Assembly (NCBI RefSeq): GCF_900108185.1
Contig: NZ_FNVA01000002.1
Span: 248,001-312,000, forward strand
Source of the DNA: Bryocella elongata
Lineage (GTDB): Bacteria; Acidobacteriota; Terriglobia; Terriglobales; Acidobacteriaceae
DNA length: 64,000 nt
Direction of reading: 5' to 3'
Within the stretch, counting starts at the first letter, position 1. Every line of letters starts with the position of its first letter. Of this stretch, positions 29,986 through 39,700 are shown piece by piece. The notes beneath the pieces were generated by a model. That model worked only from the letters and a program-made list of their open reading frames with translations. It was not told the origin of the DNA and did not search any database. The translations under genes were made by a program, and so were the position numbers.

Positions 29986-32409
29986 TCAGAATCGGATCAG
30001 GTAACTCGCCTTCACAAACAGCTGCCGGCCATCGTTCAGGTAGTTCTTTCCGCGCGGCAGAATCGGGTAGTTCTGGTTGCACTGCTGCGTGCCGGCGATG
30101 GTCGTACAGATCTGGTGATCGTAGTTGTCGAGGTTGTTGTTCCACCCGATGTAGAGCACCGTGCCGGGGTGTGGGAGCCACGTCACCAGCGCCTGCGTCT
30201 GCACCTGCTTGGTGCGTTGCAGCGAGGTCAGCGCGGGGTTCGCAAGCGTGGAGTCGTACTCCATGATGACGCGGGCCGACCATGCCCGGGTGAACTGGTA
30301 GTTCAGCTTCGTCCGGAAGACCTGCGTCTCGTACACCAGTTGGCCTCCATGGGTGGCGTGGTCGCGATCCAGCAGGTACGTATTGTCGTCGGTCAGCTGC
30401 TTGATGGGGTTGATGCTCACCAGCAGCTGCACTGAGTCCTGGTTCAGCAGAAACGGCGCCTGTCCTGTCACGGGGTTGTAGTTCACGTTGCCGCTGCGGA
30501 GAGCCTGCAGGTTGAAGTTCATCTGCGACCACGGCTGTCCGCGAGCCACGATGCCGCCAAAGTTCTCCGTGAAGTTGTGGTTCGCGGGCAGGGGATATCC
30601 GTTCTGCGGTCCGACCGTATCCGAGTTCTGTCCGAAGATTGGCGCGAGGACGATATCGCGAGGCAGGAGCCAGAACGGGTCGAAGGTCGAATAGTGATAG
30701 ACCCGGTTGCCCGCGTGGTCGTAAGCGATGTTCTGGTTCGTCTCGAGGCCGAAGCTCTGATAGAACTTGTGCTTCGGAAACCACTGGTAGGTCGAGTGGA
30801 GATGGTCGCTGCGGATGTTCGAAGTCTGGAAGAAGCCGGAGGTCGTGACGAAGCCGCGGCTTACGTCCTGGTACTCATCGAACAGGCTGAAGGAGTGCCC
30901 GCTACGCTGCACCTGCAGATCGCTCGCTGGTCCAGCGTTATAGCCGGAAGGGAAGACGGTGGCTGCGCTGTCGGGGCGATTCTGCCTGGTTGCGCTCTCG
31001 ACCATCTGGCCCAGGGCCGTCCAATGGCTGTTCATTCGCCAGGTAAAGTCCGCTCCGCCCACCCGGTTGAAGCCGCCACCGAACTCCTCGTCGGTGTACA
31101 TCAGGCCGACGTTTGAACCCTTGTTCTTGCCCGTGCCGAGGTCTTGGCTCACGCGGCCAACATAAAACTGCGCCTTCTTGTTGTAGAGCGGATCGCCCGG
31201 CTGCACGGTCTGCCCTGGTTCGCGATCATCGACCGCCAGGATGCCAAGGTTCGTGCGGCCAACCTTGCCCGTGATGCGCCCTCCAAACTCGGGCCGGATG
31301 ATGTTACGGGTGTACAGCAGCGTCATCGGCGTCGCAAAGTAACTTGCATTCTCCAGGAAGAACGGGCGCAGCTCGGGAAAGTACACCGGAAAGCGCTGAT
31401 CCACCGTGAACTGCGGCTGGTCGCTTTCTACGTCCGAGAAGTCGGGGTTCACCGTGCCATCGAGCACAATCGAGTCCCGGATGACAGCCTTGGCTTCTCC
31501 GCCTGCCGTGCCTTCGAGGTGCCGCGTGGAGAAGTAGGGATTGTTCGGATCGACGGTCTGCAGCGAGTGCTCGTTTTGGCCGAGAGCGTAAGGGTTGAGC
31601 TGCACGTTATGGGAGCCGGTAGCCCCGGCGAGGCCGTCCATGTGCAGCGTGCCCTCCTGGCTCAGCTCGCCGTTCACGTTGGCTGAGACCCGCGGCCAGA
31701 AGTCGTTTTCGCTGTTGCGCGGCAAGTTGCGCCAGAAGACCACGCCCCAGTCCCCACCCCTGGGCGGGAACCGCAGGCTCTTGAACGGAATCACCATCAG
31801 GGCCATCCAGCCCTTGCGGGTGATGCGGCCCTCCGAGTCCCACACCTGGTCGTAGCTGTAGTCGGCGCCGTTGGCCTCGGTCCACGCCGCGTCCGCCTGC
31901 ACACCGCTCGGGTTCACCTGGAACTCCACGCCGCGCTGGCGGTCCTGGAAGGGATCGAGGTTCACCGTGACGTAGTCGTCCTTGAGGATGTTCTCGCGCC
32001 GCGCGAGGTGCGTCCGGATCTGCTCCGGATGCTGGTCGAAGCACAGAAAGACGATGTAGAGCGCCTGCGTGGTGCGGCCGAGGTACACCTCGGTCGACTC
32101 CGTGCCCGGCGCTCCGTCGACCGGGGTGTTCTGGATGAAGTTCACCAGGTGGCCGAGCTTGTCCTGAAGCTCTGGCCGAGGCGTCATGCCGGGGAAGTCG
32201 GCCAGGGAGATGGGATGGTCAAGCAGTGGCACCTTGGCGTCCGACGCGGGCTGCGGCTTCGGTGGAGTCTCCGGCACAACGCTCGGTTTGGCCTGCCCTT
32301 GCTGCTGGGTCGCCACCTGCGCGCGGAGGCCTGTTGCTGGAGAAAAAATGCTCAGGGAGAGTGCGAACGCACCCAATCCCCAGCCGGACCCGGTCCTGCG
32401 AAACTTCAC
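29986..32409 (-). CDS. DUF5916 outer-membrane protein with CBM9-like N-terminal domain
   Basis: An 807-residue exported protein with a signal peptide at residues 1-30 (FALSLSIFSPATGLRAQ). A CBM9-like sugar-binding domain lies at about 65-245 (TEVYLGRTTQALYIVFLCFD, DDYVTVNLDPFQD, MALMVIPFKSLRFP). The DUF5916 region follows (VNPDFSDVESDQPQFTVDQR, FPELRPFFLENASYF). The C-terminal 450 residues are amphipathic strands of a large barrel ending in FVKASYLIRF. Such proteins are typical of Acidobacteria and Bacteroidetes and may handle carbohydrate or peptide ligands at the outer membrane. The terminal Phe fits outer-membrane insertion. Confidence 0.87.
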   Translation of the reverse strand: MKFRRTGSGWGLGAFALSLSIFSPATGLRAQVATQQQGQAKPSVVPETPPKPQPASDAKVPLLDHPISLADFPGMTPRPELQDKLGHLVNFIQNTPVDGAPGTESTEVYLGRTTQALYIVFLCFDQHPEQIRTHLARRENILKDDYVTVNLDPFQDRQRGVEFQVNPSGVQADAAWTEANGADYSYDQVWDSEGRITRKGWMALMVIPFKSLRFPPRGGDWGVVFWRNLPRNSENDFWPRVSANVNGELSQEGTLHMDGLAGATGSHNVQLNPYALGQNEHSLQTVDPNNPYFSTRHLEGTAGGEAKAVIRDSIVLDGTVNPDFSDVESDQPQFTVDQRFPVYFPELRPFFLENASYFATPMTLLYTRNIIRPEFGGRITGKVGRTNLGILAVDDREPGQTVQPGDPLYNKKAQFYVGRVSQDLGTGKNKGSNVGLMYTDEEFGGGFNRVGGADFTWRMNSHWTALGQMVESATRQNRPDSAATVFPSGYNAGPASDLQVQRSGHSFSLFDEYQDVSRGFVTTSGFFQTSNIRSDHLHSTYQWFPKHKFYQSFGLETNQNIAYDHAGNRVYHYSTFDPFWLLPRDIVLAPIFGQNSDTVGPQNGYPLPANHNFTENFGGIVARGQPWSQMNFNLQALRSGNVNYNPVTGQAPFLLNQDSVQLLVSINPIKQLTDDNTYLLDRDHATHGGQLVYETQVFRTKLNYQFTRAWSARVIMEYDSTLANPALTSLQRTKQVQTQALVTWLPHPGTVLYIGWNNNLDNYDHQICTTIAGTQQCNQNYPILPRGKNYLNDGRQLFVKASYLIRF

Positions 32410-32557
32410 CTGCTTGCCACTCCTTGATTCCTTGGGGGAGACGTTTGGGGTTTAGACGAACGCAGCGCTATCTCGCTCAGCAGATTCCCCGTTGCAGATA
32501 CGTTGACCGGGACGCGACGGTTCCGTCGCGACGCTGAATGCGGGATACTGGAATGCG

Positions 32558-33754
32558 ATGAAGCTTCATGAAATCCAGGCGGCACTTCGCGACCAGCAGC
32601 TCGACGGCTGGCTCTTCTACGATCACCACCACCGCGACCCCATCGCCTACCGCATCCTCGGACTCGACGAGCAGAGCTTTGTCTCGCGCCGCTGGTTCTA
32701 TTTTGTGCCGGCAGAGGGAGAGCCAAAGCGCCTGGTGCACCGGATCGAATCCGGCAAGCTGGATGCTGTTCCGGGAACGAAGGAAGAGTACTCGAGCTGG
32801 CAGGAACTCGAGCTGAAGGTGCAGTCGATGCTCGAGGGCTCGACCCGCATCGCCATGCAGTATTCCCCGCGCAACGCCATCATGTACGTCTCGATGGTGG
32901 ACGCTGGCACGGTCGAGATGCTGCGCGCCTTTGGGAAGGACATCGTCAGCTCCGCCAACCTCGTGAGCCTCTTCGAAGCTGTTCTCACCGAGGATCAGAT
33001 TGCCTCGCACTTTGCGGCGCAGCAGCGCGTGGATCGCGTCCTCCAGGCCGCCTGGCAGCGCATGGGAGAGGCCGTCCGCTGCGGCCATGGCGCGTCTTTG
33101 GATCGCCGCGAGATCACCGAGCGCGAAGTCGTGAACTTCATCCTCGAGGGCTTCGAGCGCGAGGGCCTGTTCCCCGACCACGGGCCCAACTGCTCGGCCG
33201 GCCCCAACTCCGCCGACTCGCACTATGAGCCCACGGTGGAGCACGCGCGAACCATCCGTTCGGGCGACTTTGTGCTCATCGACCTGTGGGCGAAGTTGGC
33301 TCACGATCCGAACGCCGTCTGGTACGACATCACCTGGACCGGCGTGGTCGATCGCGAGCCAACCGAACGCGAGCAGCACATCTTTACCACCGTCGCATCG
33401 GCTCGCGACGCCGCCATTCAGGTCGTCGAAGAGGCCTTCCTCGCGGGCAAGCCCATCGCCGGCTGGCAGGCCGACGCCGCCGCGCGCGCGGTCATCACGA
33501 ATGCTGGATATGGCCCCTTCTTCACGCATCGCACCGGTCATAACATCGCCGTGGAGCTGCACGGCAACGGTGCGCACCTCGACAACCTCGAGACCCACGA
33601 CGAGCGATTGATCCTGCCCAATACCTGCTTCTCCGTCGAGCCCGGGCTCTACTTCAACGGCGAGTTCGGCATCCGCAGCGAGGTGAACATGATCGCGCGT
33701 CCGGGCAAGGCCGTCGTATCCGGGCCCATCCAGCGCGAGCTGGTGAGGATCTAA
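32558..33754 (+). CDS. M24 family metallopeptidase (Xaa-Pro aminopeptidase-like)
   Basis: A 398-residue cytosolic peptidase with a creatinase-type N-terminal domain (residues 1-150) and a pita-bread catalytic domain. The five metal ligands can be seen: Asp in LIDLWAK, Asp in WYDITWTG, His in HRTGHNIA, Glu in FSVEPGLY and Glu in GIRSEVNM. It is therefore likely an active dinuclear metalloprotease removing an N-terminal residue before proline or cleaving dipeptides. It is divergent from the DUF5916 gene, with about 150 bases between them. Repeat element C starts just after its stop codon. Confidence 0.9.
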   Translation: MKLHEIQAALRDQQLDGWLFYDHHHRDPIAYRILGLDEQSFVSRRWFYFVPAEGEPKRLVHRIESGKLDAVPGTKEEYSSWQELELKVQSMLEGSTRIAMQYSPRNAIMYVSMVDAGTVEMLRAFGKDIVSSANLVSLFEAVLTEDQIASHFAAQQRVDRVLQAAWQRMGEAVRCGHGASLDRREITEREVVNFILEGFEREGLFPDHGPNCSAGPNSADSHYEPTVEHARTIRSGDFVLIDLWAKLAHDPNAVWYDITWTGVVDREPTEREQHIFTTVASARDAAIQVVEEAFLAGKPIAGWQADAAARAVITNAGYGPFFTHRTGHNIAVELHGNGAHLDNLETHDERLILPNTCFSVEPGLYFNGEFGIRSEVNMIARPGKAVVSGPIQRELVRI

Positions 33755-33757
33755 GGA

Positions 33758-33805
33758 GTTCTCAGTCGCCCGTTGCCGGGGAACGGACAACGGGACACGG
33801 AGAAC
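33758..33805. repeat. Intergenic word-repeat element C (GAGAAC/GGACAAC words)
   Basis: The left arm (33758-33777, GTTCTCAGTCGCCCGTTGCC) and the right arm (33782-33805, with GGACAAC, CGGGAC and GAGAAC) form an imperfect inverted repeat that begins three bases after the peptidase stop codon. It shares its words with element D between hisI and hisG, 21 kb away. Confidence 0.7.
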
Positions 33806-33831
33806 TTCTTCCGCTGCTAGAATCAACTCCG

Positions 33832-34266
33832 ATGCCAACACCCGCTCAGCAGGCCCAGACGCGCGACCAGATCGCACAGCGTGTACCCGGCGAGAAGTCG
33901 AGCCTCCCCGCCATGGTTCTTGTCGCCGGTTGGCTCGTCCCCGGCGCCGGTCACTTGATCCTCGGCAAGTGGGTTCGCGGCGTGCTGCTGTTCGCCTCCA
34001 TCGTGACGATGTATGTCCTCGGCCTCGCCCTCGCGGGCAAGATCTACAACCCCTCCACCGGCGACATCCTCGATATCCTTGGCTCGATCGCTCAATTGGG
34101 CAACGGTCTCGCGTACCTCCTCGCGCGAGTGATGGGCTGGGGAACGAACCCGGTGCTCACCACGGTCGCCGACTACGGCTCCAAGGCCCTGCTCATCGCT
34201 GGTTTGCTGAACATCATTGCCGCGGTCGATGCGCACTCGCTGGCCAACGGAAGGAAGGCCAGCTAG
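33832..34266 (+). CDS. Small membrane protein, unknown function
   Basis: A 144-residue protein with a polar N-terminus of 27 residues and about three hydrophobic segments (LPAMVLVAGWLVPGAGHLIL, GVLLFASIVTMYVLGLALAG, ALLIAGLLNIIAAVDAH). The GWLVPGAGHLILGKWVRG motif resembles the TM2-type and related small membrane families (W-PG-GH-y-G). I cannot assign a function. It is separated from the next small membrane gene by a single base, so the two are an operon. Confidence 0.75.
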   Translation: MPTPAQQAQTRDQIAQRVPGEKSSLPAMVLVAGWLVPGAGHLILGKWVRGVLLFASIVTMYVLGLALAGKIYNPSTGDILDILGSIAQLGNGLAYLLARVMGWGTNPVLTTVADYGSKALLIAGLLNIIAAVDAHSLANGRKAS

Positions 34267-34267
34267 C

Positions 34268-34444
34268 ATGCTCCTCTCGCACTTCAGCGCCGCAACGCTC
34301 TTCGCGCTCTGCATCTCGGTGGTCTTCGGCATCACGCAGCGCGCGGAGCCAAAGATGATGATCCGCTTCGGCGCCTTCTGCTTCGCGCTCTTCGTCGGCG
34401 GCCTCATTCTGGCCAGCTGGCTGATGTTCGCCATCAAGCACTAA
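34268..34444 (+). CDS. Small two-helix membrane protein
   Basis: A 58-residue protein almost entirely made of two hydrophobic helices (LLSHFSAATLFALCISVVFG and FGAFCFALFVGGLILASWLM) joined by a basic turn (TQRAEPKMMIR). It starts one base after the preceding stop codon, so its translation is coupled to the 144-residue membrane protein and the two may form a complex. No family is recognised. Confidence 0.65.
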   Translation: MLLSHFSAATLFALCISVVFGITQRAEPKMMIRFGAFCFALFVGGLILASWLMFAIKH

Positions 34445-34514
34445 GGCGGGTGCGTCCGGACCGTCGGGTTCTTGCGTCTGTAACTCCAGCCCGGAGCTCC
34501 AGACTCTCCACTCG

Positions 34515-34562
34515 TAGCTGGTTCATAGCCATTAGCCAAAAGCTAACGGCTAAAAGCTAACC
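34515..34562. repeat. Intergenic word-repeat element E (GCTAAC/GGCTAA words)
   Basis: The left arm (34515-34537, with CATAGCC and ATTAGCC) faces the right arm (34541-34562, AGCTAACGGCTAAAAGCTAA). The words AGCTAA and GGCTAA repeat. The right arm directly abuts the ybjQ stop codon at 34563. GCTAAC is also the spacer word of element A. Confidence 0.65.
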
Positions 34563-34934
34563 CTAAATTTTCTCCACCACCACTGCTGTCCCATACGCCA
34601 GCACCTCGGTAACGCCCTGCATCAGCTCGTTCGCGTCGTATCGCATGGAGATGATAGCGTTGGCTCCATGCTCCGCTCCGTGCAGCATCATGCGGGCAAA
34701 GGCGTCCTGACGGGTCTTTTCGCAAAGCTCGCTGTACAGCGTGATGTCGCCGCCGACCAGCGTCTGGAAGCTTGCACCGATCGACCCAAACACGGAACGC
34801 GAGCGCACTACGATGCCACGCACGATTCCCAGGCTGCGCACGATCCGGTAGCCGGGAAGCTCCAGCGCCGTCGTCACCATGTCCGGTCCCAGTGCGCCGA
34901 TCCCCGGCGCTGCAAATCCCTCGTTGAAGCTCAT
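34563..34934 (-). CDS. ybjQ: YbjQ family protein (UPF0145, heavy-metal-binding-like domain)
   Basis: A 123-residue small protein of the YbjQ/UPF0145 family. Landmarks are YRIVRSLGIVRGIVVRSRSV after the N-terminal strand, then LYSELCEKTRQDAFARMMLH, GAEHGANAIISMRYDAN and the final VLAYGTAVVVE. Members form pentamers resembling a heavy-metal-associated fold, but their role is unknown. Many begin near ETIPGY; here the segment is TTALELPGY after a 27-residue lead. It is a single gene, convergent with the small membrane pair. Confidence 0.88.
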   Translation of the reverse strand: MSFNEGFAAPGIGALGPDMVTTALELPGYRIVRSLGIVRGIVVRSRSVFGSIGASFQTLVGGDITLYSELCEKTRQDAFARMMLHGAEHGANAIISMRYDANELMQGVTEVLAYGTAVVVEKI

Positions 34935-35000
34935 CGTCGTGCCTCCGTCGTAATTTCCTGTGCCGCGGGTAAGGCTAACAGTACTTGGCTACGCGGCTGA

Positions 35001-36026
35001 TTACCTTCGCAGATTCGCGACCAGCTCCCGCACAGCGCCCGAGTCGATCGCCCTCGCCGCGAGTTCCACACCCTCGCGCAGGTTGGCCGCGACGCCCGCG
35101 GTCAGCAGAACCGCCGAGGCGTTCATCAGGACGATGTCGCGTCGTGCTCCGGATTCCCCCGCAAAGATCGAGGTCAGGATCGCAGCATTCTCCGCCGCAT
35201 CGCCGCCAGCCAACGCTTCCAGCGGAGCGCGCGTAAGCCCAAACTCCTCCGGTGTCACGATGTAGGTGCGCAGCGAGCCGTTGCGCACCTCGGCGACCTC
35301 GCTCGGCCCGCTCAGCGCGAACTCGTCCTGTCCCTTCACACCGTCACCGTCGCCATGCACCACCAGTGCGTGCTCCGCGCCGAGCATCGCCAGCGCTTCA
35401 CCCACCAGGGGCACCAGGCGCGCGTGGTAAACGCCCATCACCTGGCGGCGCGCGCCTGCCGGGTTCAGCAGCGGGCCCAGCACATGCAGTACCGTCCGCA
35501 CCCCCAGAGCGCGACGCACAGGCATCACCGCCTTCATCGCTGGATGGTGCGAGGGAGCCAGCAGGAAGCAGAACCGGTGGGTGCGGAGAGCCTCGGCGGC
35601 AGCCTCCGGCGCGAGCTGAATCGGAATGCCCAGCGCCTCCAGCACGTCAGCCGAACCCGACCGCGAGGTGATAGCCCGGTTGCCATGCTTGGCGACCCTG
35701 GCCCCGGCGGCTGCAGCAACCAGCGCAGCGGCGGTGGAGATGTTGAAGCTCCCGGAAGCGTCGCCACCCGTGCCGCAGGTGTCGACCAGCTCGGACTGCT
35801 CGGCCAAGGACAATGGGAGCATCGTTGCTGCGGAGCGCATCGTCTCGGCAAAGCCTGCGATCTCGGCGGCGGTCTCGCCGCGCCCCGCCATGGCGCCCAG
35901 CAGCCCGGCCAGCTCCACCTCGCCGGCTTCTCCCGCGAGGATGCGTTGCATCAGCGCAGCGGCTTCGTATCGCGTCAGCGTGGCGCGAAGCTCCACCACG
36001 GACCGCAGTTCCTGTTGTATCGACAT
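35001..36026 (-). CDS. trpD: Anthranilate phosphoribosyltransferase
   Basis: A 341-residue enzyme of tryptophan synthesis joining anthranilate to PRPP. The PRPP site is [37 protein letters not shown] follows, then [20 protein letters not shown] and [17 protein letters not shown]. It is the monofunctional form (no glutaminase domain) and stands alone: no other trp genes are in the window. It is divergent from sucC across about 270 bases. Confidence 0.94.
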   Translation of the reverse strand: MSIQQELRSVVELRATLTRYEAAALMQRILAGEAGEVELAGLLGAMAGRGETAAEIAGFAETMRSAATMLPLSLAEQSELVDTCGTGGDASGSFNISTAAALVAAAAGARVAKHGNRAITSRSGSADVLEALGIPIQLAPEAAAEALRTHRFCFLLAPSHHPAMKAVMPVRRALGVRTVLHVLGPLLNPAGARRQVMGVYHARLVPLVGEALAMLGAEHALVVHGDGDGVKGQDEFALSGPSEVAEVRNGSLRTYIVTPEEFGLTRAPLEALAGGDAAENAAILTSIFAGESGARRDIVLMNASAVLLTAGVAANLREGVELAARAIDSGAVRELVANLRR

Positions 36027-36295
36027 GCCGGTTAAGGCTACCAGTTAGGGCTCCCGGCATGAAAACAAACGCCACGCCGCCTCCTCCTCTGCAGATCCCG
36101 CCGCCGGCCCTTGCGTCCTCCGCGCCGTTGCGTTTGCCTTTGTCTTCTCCCACCCTTGTAACGTTGCAGTACGGTGACAGAACGCTTTCGGCGATAATCG
36201 TGCGATCCTGCTTGCTCACGCCTTTCGCGCGTCGATACCATACTCGCGTTGCCGCGCACGGACTTAACTGTGCCATACGACCCTCCGGAGCTCCC

Positions 36296-37468
36296 ATGAA
36301 GATTCACGAGTACCAGGCCAAAGAGATCCTGCGCCGCTATGGCGTGCCCGTCCCCTCGGGCGAGATGGCCACCACGATCGAGGAGGCCGACAAGGCCGCC
36401 AAGCAGCTCTTCAGCGAAGGCAATGCCGTCGTCGTCGTGAAGGCACAGATCCACGCCGGAGGCCGCGGCAAGGGCGGCGGCGTCAAGCTGGCGAAGACCA
36501 TCGAGGACGCGGATGCGCACTCGAAGGCCATCCTCGGCATGCAGCTGGTGACGCACCAGACCGGCCCTGCAGGGCAAAAGGTCCAGCGCCTGCTCATCGA
36601 GCAGGGCTCGGCCATTGAGCGCGAGCTGTACCTCGGCCTCGTCCTGGACCGCGCTTCGGGCAAGGTCGTCTTCATGGCCTCGCAGCATGGCGGCATGGAT
36701 ATCGAAGAGGTCGCGCACAACACGCCCGACGAGATCTTCAAGGAGTACTGCGATCCGGGCATCGGCCTGCAGGCATACCAGGCGCGCAAGCTGGCGTTCA
36801 AGCTGGGGCTGGCGAAGGAGCAGATTGGCGACGCGGTCAAGTTCATGTTCGGCCTCTACAAGGCCTTCATCGACACCGACTCGACGCTGATGGAAATCAA
36901 CCCGTTCATCACCACCAAGGACGGCAAGCTCCTCGCGCTCGACTGCAAGATCAACTTCGACGACAACGCGATGTTCCGTCACAAGGACCTGAAGGAACTG
37001 CGCGATATCGCCGAGGAAGATCCGCTCGAGGTCGAGGCGTCGAAGTATGCGCTGAACTACATCAAGCTGGATGGCTCGATCGCCTGCATGGTGAACGGCG
37101 CCGGCCTCGCCATGGCCACGATGGACATCATCGAATACGCCGGTGGCAAGGCCGCTAACTTCCTCGACGTAGGCGGGGGAGCCAACCAGGAGCAGATCGA
37201 GAACGCGTTTGGGATCCTGCTGAGCGATCCGAATGTGAAGGCGATCTTCATCAACATCTTCGGCGGCATCCTGCGCGTGGATGTGCTTGCGACGGCAGTC
37301 GTTGCGGCGGCGCGAAAGCTCAACGTCACCCTGCCGATCATCCTCCGCCTGGAAGGCACGAACGTGGAAGAGGGTCGCCAGATCATTGCGGACTCAGGCC
37401 TCAAGGTCCAGATTGGCGCAACGATGAAGGAAGCTGCAGATCTCGCGGTCGCGGCGGCGAAGGGCTAG
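36296..37468 (+). CDS. sucC: Succinyl-CoA synthetase, beta subunit
   Basis: A 390-residue subunit of the TCA enzyme that makes ATP or GTP from succinyl-CoA. It starts [20 protein letters not shown]. The ATP-grasp fold covers residues 1-240 ([30 protein letters not shown]). The C-terminal ligase domain has [20 protein letters not shown] and [16 protein letters not shown] lies five bases before ATG 36296; the longer open frame from 35813 is an artefact. Its partner sucD is displaced by an inserted monooxygenase gene. Confidence 0.95.
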   Translation: MKIHEYQAKEILRRYGVPVPSGEMATTIEEADKAAKQLFSEGNAVVVVKAQIHAGGRGKGGGVKLAKTIEDADAHSKAILGMQLVTHQTGPAGQKVQRLLIEQGSAIERELYLGLVLDRASGKVVFMASQHGGMDIEEVAHNTPDEIFKEYCDPGIGLQAYQARKLAFKLGLAKEQIGDAVKFMFGLYKAFIDTDSTLMEINPFITTKDGKLLALDCKINFDDNAMFRHKDLKELRDIAEEDPLEVEASKYALNYIKLDGSIACMVNGAGLAMATMDIIEYAGGKAANFLDVGGGANQEQIENAFGILLSDPNVKAIFINIFGGILRVDVLATAVVAAARKLNVTLPIILRLEGTNVEEGRQIIADSGLKVQIGATMKEAADLAVAAAKG

Positions 37469-37500
37469 GCTCTCCCGTCCAGATCCCTGAGAGGTCGTTC

Positions 37501-38685
37501 ATGTCTGCAATAGACGGAAAGAAAATCGCGATCGTCGGCGGAGGTCCGGGGGGCTTGACTCTTGCGCGGTTGCTCCAGATGCATGGGGCGGAGGTCGCAG
37601 TGTACGAGCGCGACACGAGTCGCGACGCGCGCATTCAAGGCAGCGCCCTCGATCTGCATGAGGACTCGGGGCTGGCGGCTTTGCAGGCTGCCGGCCTGAT
37701 GGATGCTTTCTGGGCGAATCACCGGTCGGATCTCGATCGCCTCCGCCTTACCGACCAGCATGGAACGATCCTGCACGATCATCAGCGCACGATGTCCGGT
37801 GCAGGGAAGCGTCCGGAAATTGAGCGCGGTCCCTTACGCGAGCTACTGCTGGAGTCGCTGCATGCCGATACGGTGCACTGGGATCGAAAGCTGGAATCCG
37901 CAGTCCACCACGACGGCAAGGTGGCTCTGCAATTTGCCGATGGAGACACCGTGCTGGCCGATATCGTGATCGGTTGCGATGGGGCAAACTCGCGGCTGCG
38001 GGCGTTCGTCACGCCCAACCGCCCTTACTACGTCGGCATTACGCTCGTCGAAGGCAGCGTGCCAGCGGCAAAAGACACGGTGCCGGAGCTATGGGACCTG
38101 CTGGGCGGAGCCGCGCTGATGGCGCTTGGGAACGAGCGCACCCTGGGCATGGGAACAAAACCGGACGGTAGCCTTCTCTTTTATGCGGGAGTAAAGTCTC
38201 CCGTTCCGAACGGAAAGCAGCAACTCGAAGAAGCAGGCACGGCGGGCAAACGCAAAGCGTGGTTTTATGCCAACTTCGAAGGTTGGAGCGAACGTTGGGC
38301 TCCGCTCTTCGCGGAGGCATCCTCGCTGGTCTGGCGTCCGCTGCTTTCGTGTCCGGCGGATCAGTACTGGGATTCGCTGCCGAACGCGACCTTGATCGGC
38401 GATGCCGCGCATGTGATGCCGCCGTACGCCGGCGAAGGGGTAAATATGGCGATGCTGGATGCCCTGGTGCTGTCGCGGCAACTGCTTAACGGGCGCGATG
38501 CTGCCAGCGCCATCACAGCGTACGAGACGGAGATGTTTGCCCGCATGCGACACATGGCGGAAGACACGATGTCGAATACTGAAATCTTCTACGCGCCGGA
38601 CGCGAGCACAAAGGTTGTCGCGATGTTCCAGGGTTTCGCACGTCGCTCTTCAGGCGATGTACCCGTTTCTGCAGCGTCAAATTGA
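37501..38685 (+). CDS. FAD-dependent monooxygenase, Tet(X)-like
   Basis: A 394-residue class A flavoprotein monooxygenase. Motifs: the FAD site IAIVGGGPGGLTLARLLQMH, then VYERDTSRDARIQGSALDLH, which closely follows the Tet(X) pattern YERD-REARI-GG-LDLH. The NADPH/FAD motif is IVIGCDGANSRLR. The FAD ribityl motif is IGDAAHVMPPYAGEGVNMAM, again close to Tet(X) (GDAAHLMPPFAGQGVN). It probably hydroxylates an aromatic or polyketide-like small molecule. Drug inactivation cannot be concluded. It lies 32 bases after sucC and 53 before sucD, with SD GAGAGG. Confidence 0.88.
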   Translation: MSAIDGKKIAIVGGGPGGLTLARLLQMHGAEVAVYERDTSRDARIQGSALDLHEDSGLAALQAAGLMDAFWANHRSDLDRLRLTDQHGTILHDHQRTMSGAGKRPEIERGPLRELLLESLHADTVHWDRKLESAVHHDGKVALQFADGDTVLADIVIGCDGANSRLRAFVTPNRPYYVGITLVEGSVPAAKDTVPELWDLLGGAALMALGNERTLGMGTKPDGSLLFYAGVKSPVPNGKQQLEEAGTAGKRKAWFYANFEGWSERWAPLFAEASSLVWRPLLSCPADQYWDSLPNATLIGDAAHVMPPYAGEGVNMAMLDALVLSRQLLNGRDAASAITAYETEMFARMRHMAEDTMSNTEIFYAPDASTKVVAMFQGFARRSSGDVPVSAASN

Positions 38686-38738
38686 TCGAATGTTGAATTC
38701 GTAGTGAGCGCTCATGGCGCAGGTAAAGGGAGAACTCG

Positions 38739-39629
38739 ATGTCAGTACTCGTAGGAAAAGACACTCGCCTGATCGTGCAGGGCATCACCGGCCGTGAGGG
38801 TTCGTTTCATGCCAAGGGTTGCGCGGAGTATGCGAAGCAGTTTGGCGTGGACCTCGTCGTCGGCGGCGTAACGCCCGGTAAGGGCGGCACAACGCACGAA
38901 GGCTGGCCGGTATTCAACACCGTCGAAGAGGCTCGCAAGGCCACCGGCGCCAACGCGACGATGATCTTTGTCCCGCCACCGGCTGCGGCGGATGGCATCC
39001 TCGAGGCCGTGGATGCGGGCATCGAGCTGATCGTCTGCATCACCGAAGGCATCCCCGTCCTCGACATGGTCAAGGCCTTCCCGCTGGTGAAGAAGTCCGG
39101 CTCCACGCTGATCGGGCCGAACTGTCCGGGTGTGATCTCGCCGGGCAAAGCGAAGATCGGCATCATGCCGGGGCGGATTCACAAGGAAGGCTCGGTGGGC
39201 ATCGTGTCGAAGTCGGGCACGCTGACGTATGAGGCGGTATACCAACTCACGCAGCGCGGCATTGGCCAGTCGACGGCGATCGGCATTGGCGGCGACCCGA
39301 TCATCGGGACGACGCACATTGATGCGCTGAAGCTGCTGAACGAGGACCCCGACACCGAGGCGATCATCATGATCGGCGAGATTGGCGGATCGGCAGAAGA
39401 GGCAGCGGCGGAATACATCAAGGCTCACGTGAAGAAGCCGGTGGTCGGCTTCATCGCTGGCCAGACGGCGCCTCCGGGCCGCCGTATGGGCCACGCGGGC
39501 GCGATCATCTCCGGCGGCGAAGGCACTGCCGCCAGCAAGATGGCCGCGATGGAAGCCGCAGGCATCACCGTGGTCAAGTCACCAGCTGAGATCGGCGACG
39601 CGATGGCGAAGCTGCTAGGCAGGGATTAG
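38739..39629 (+). CDS. sucD: Succinyl-CoA synthetase, alpha subunit
   Basis: A 296-residue subunit carrying the CoA site and the phospho-histidine. Landmarks are [45 protein letters not shown] and [19 protein letters not shown]. The active-site His is in [14 protein letters not shown] (His252). GGGAGAAC precedes the ATG. The final codons (GGC AGG GAT TAG) are the first copy of a tandem heptamer repeat, so the C-terminus has been formed by, or has seeded, that repeat. Confidence 0.95.
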   Translation: MSVLVGKDTRLIVQGITGREGSFHAKGCAEYAKQFGVDLVVGGVTPGKGGTTHEGWPVFNTVEEARKATGANATMIFVPPPAAADGILEAVDAGIELIVCITEGIPVLDMVKAFPLVKKSGSTLIGPNCPGVISPGKAKIGIMPGRIHKEGSVGIVSKSGTLTYEAVYQLTQRGIGQSTAIGIGGDPIIGTTHIDALKLLNEDPDTEAIIMIGEIGGSAEEAAAEYIKAHVKKPVVGFIAGQTAPPGRRMGHAGAIISGGEGTAASKMAAMEAAGITVVKSPAEIGDAMAKLLGRD

Positions 39630-39651
39630 GGATTAGGGATTAGGGATTAGG
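39622..39651 (+). repeat. Tandem heptamer repeat (GGGATTA)4 overlapping the sucD stop codon
   Basis: Four perfect copies of GGGATTA (39622-39649) plus GG. The first copy contains the last sense codon and the TAG stop of sucD. There is no opposing arm, unlike the other word-repeat elements. Copy number could vary by slippage without changing the protein, because the stop lies in copy one. Confidence 0.85.
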
Positions 39652-39700
39652 AAGAGCGAGAGGGAGCGTGCTTCGGTGCGCTCCCTTTGCTTTTCGTGGA

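Noticed and set aside
37501-38685. A tetracycline-resistance gene
   Set aside because: The motifs place it near Tet(X), but the substrate pocket cannot be judged by eye and no mobile element or resistance context is present; only 'Tet(X)-like' is supported.
39622-39651. A telomere-like TTAGGG tract
   Set aside because: The unit is the heptamer GGGATTA and there are only four copies inside a bacterial operon region.
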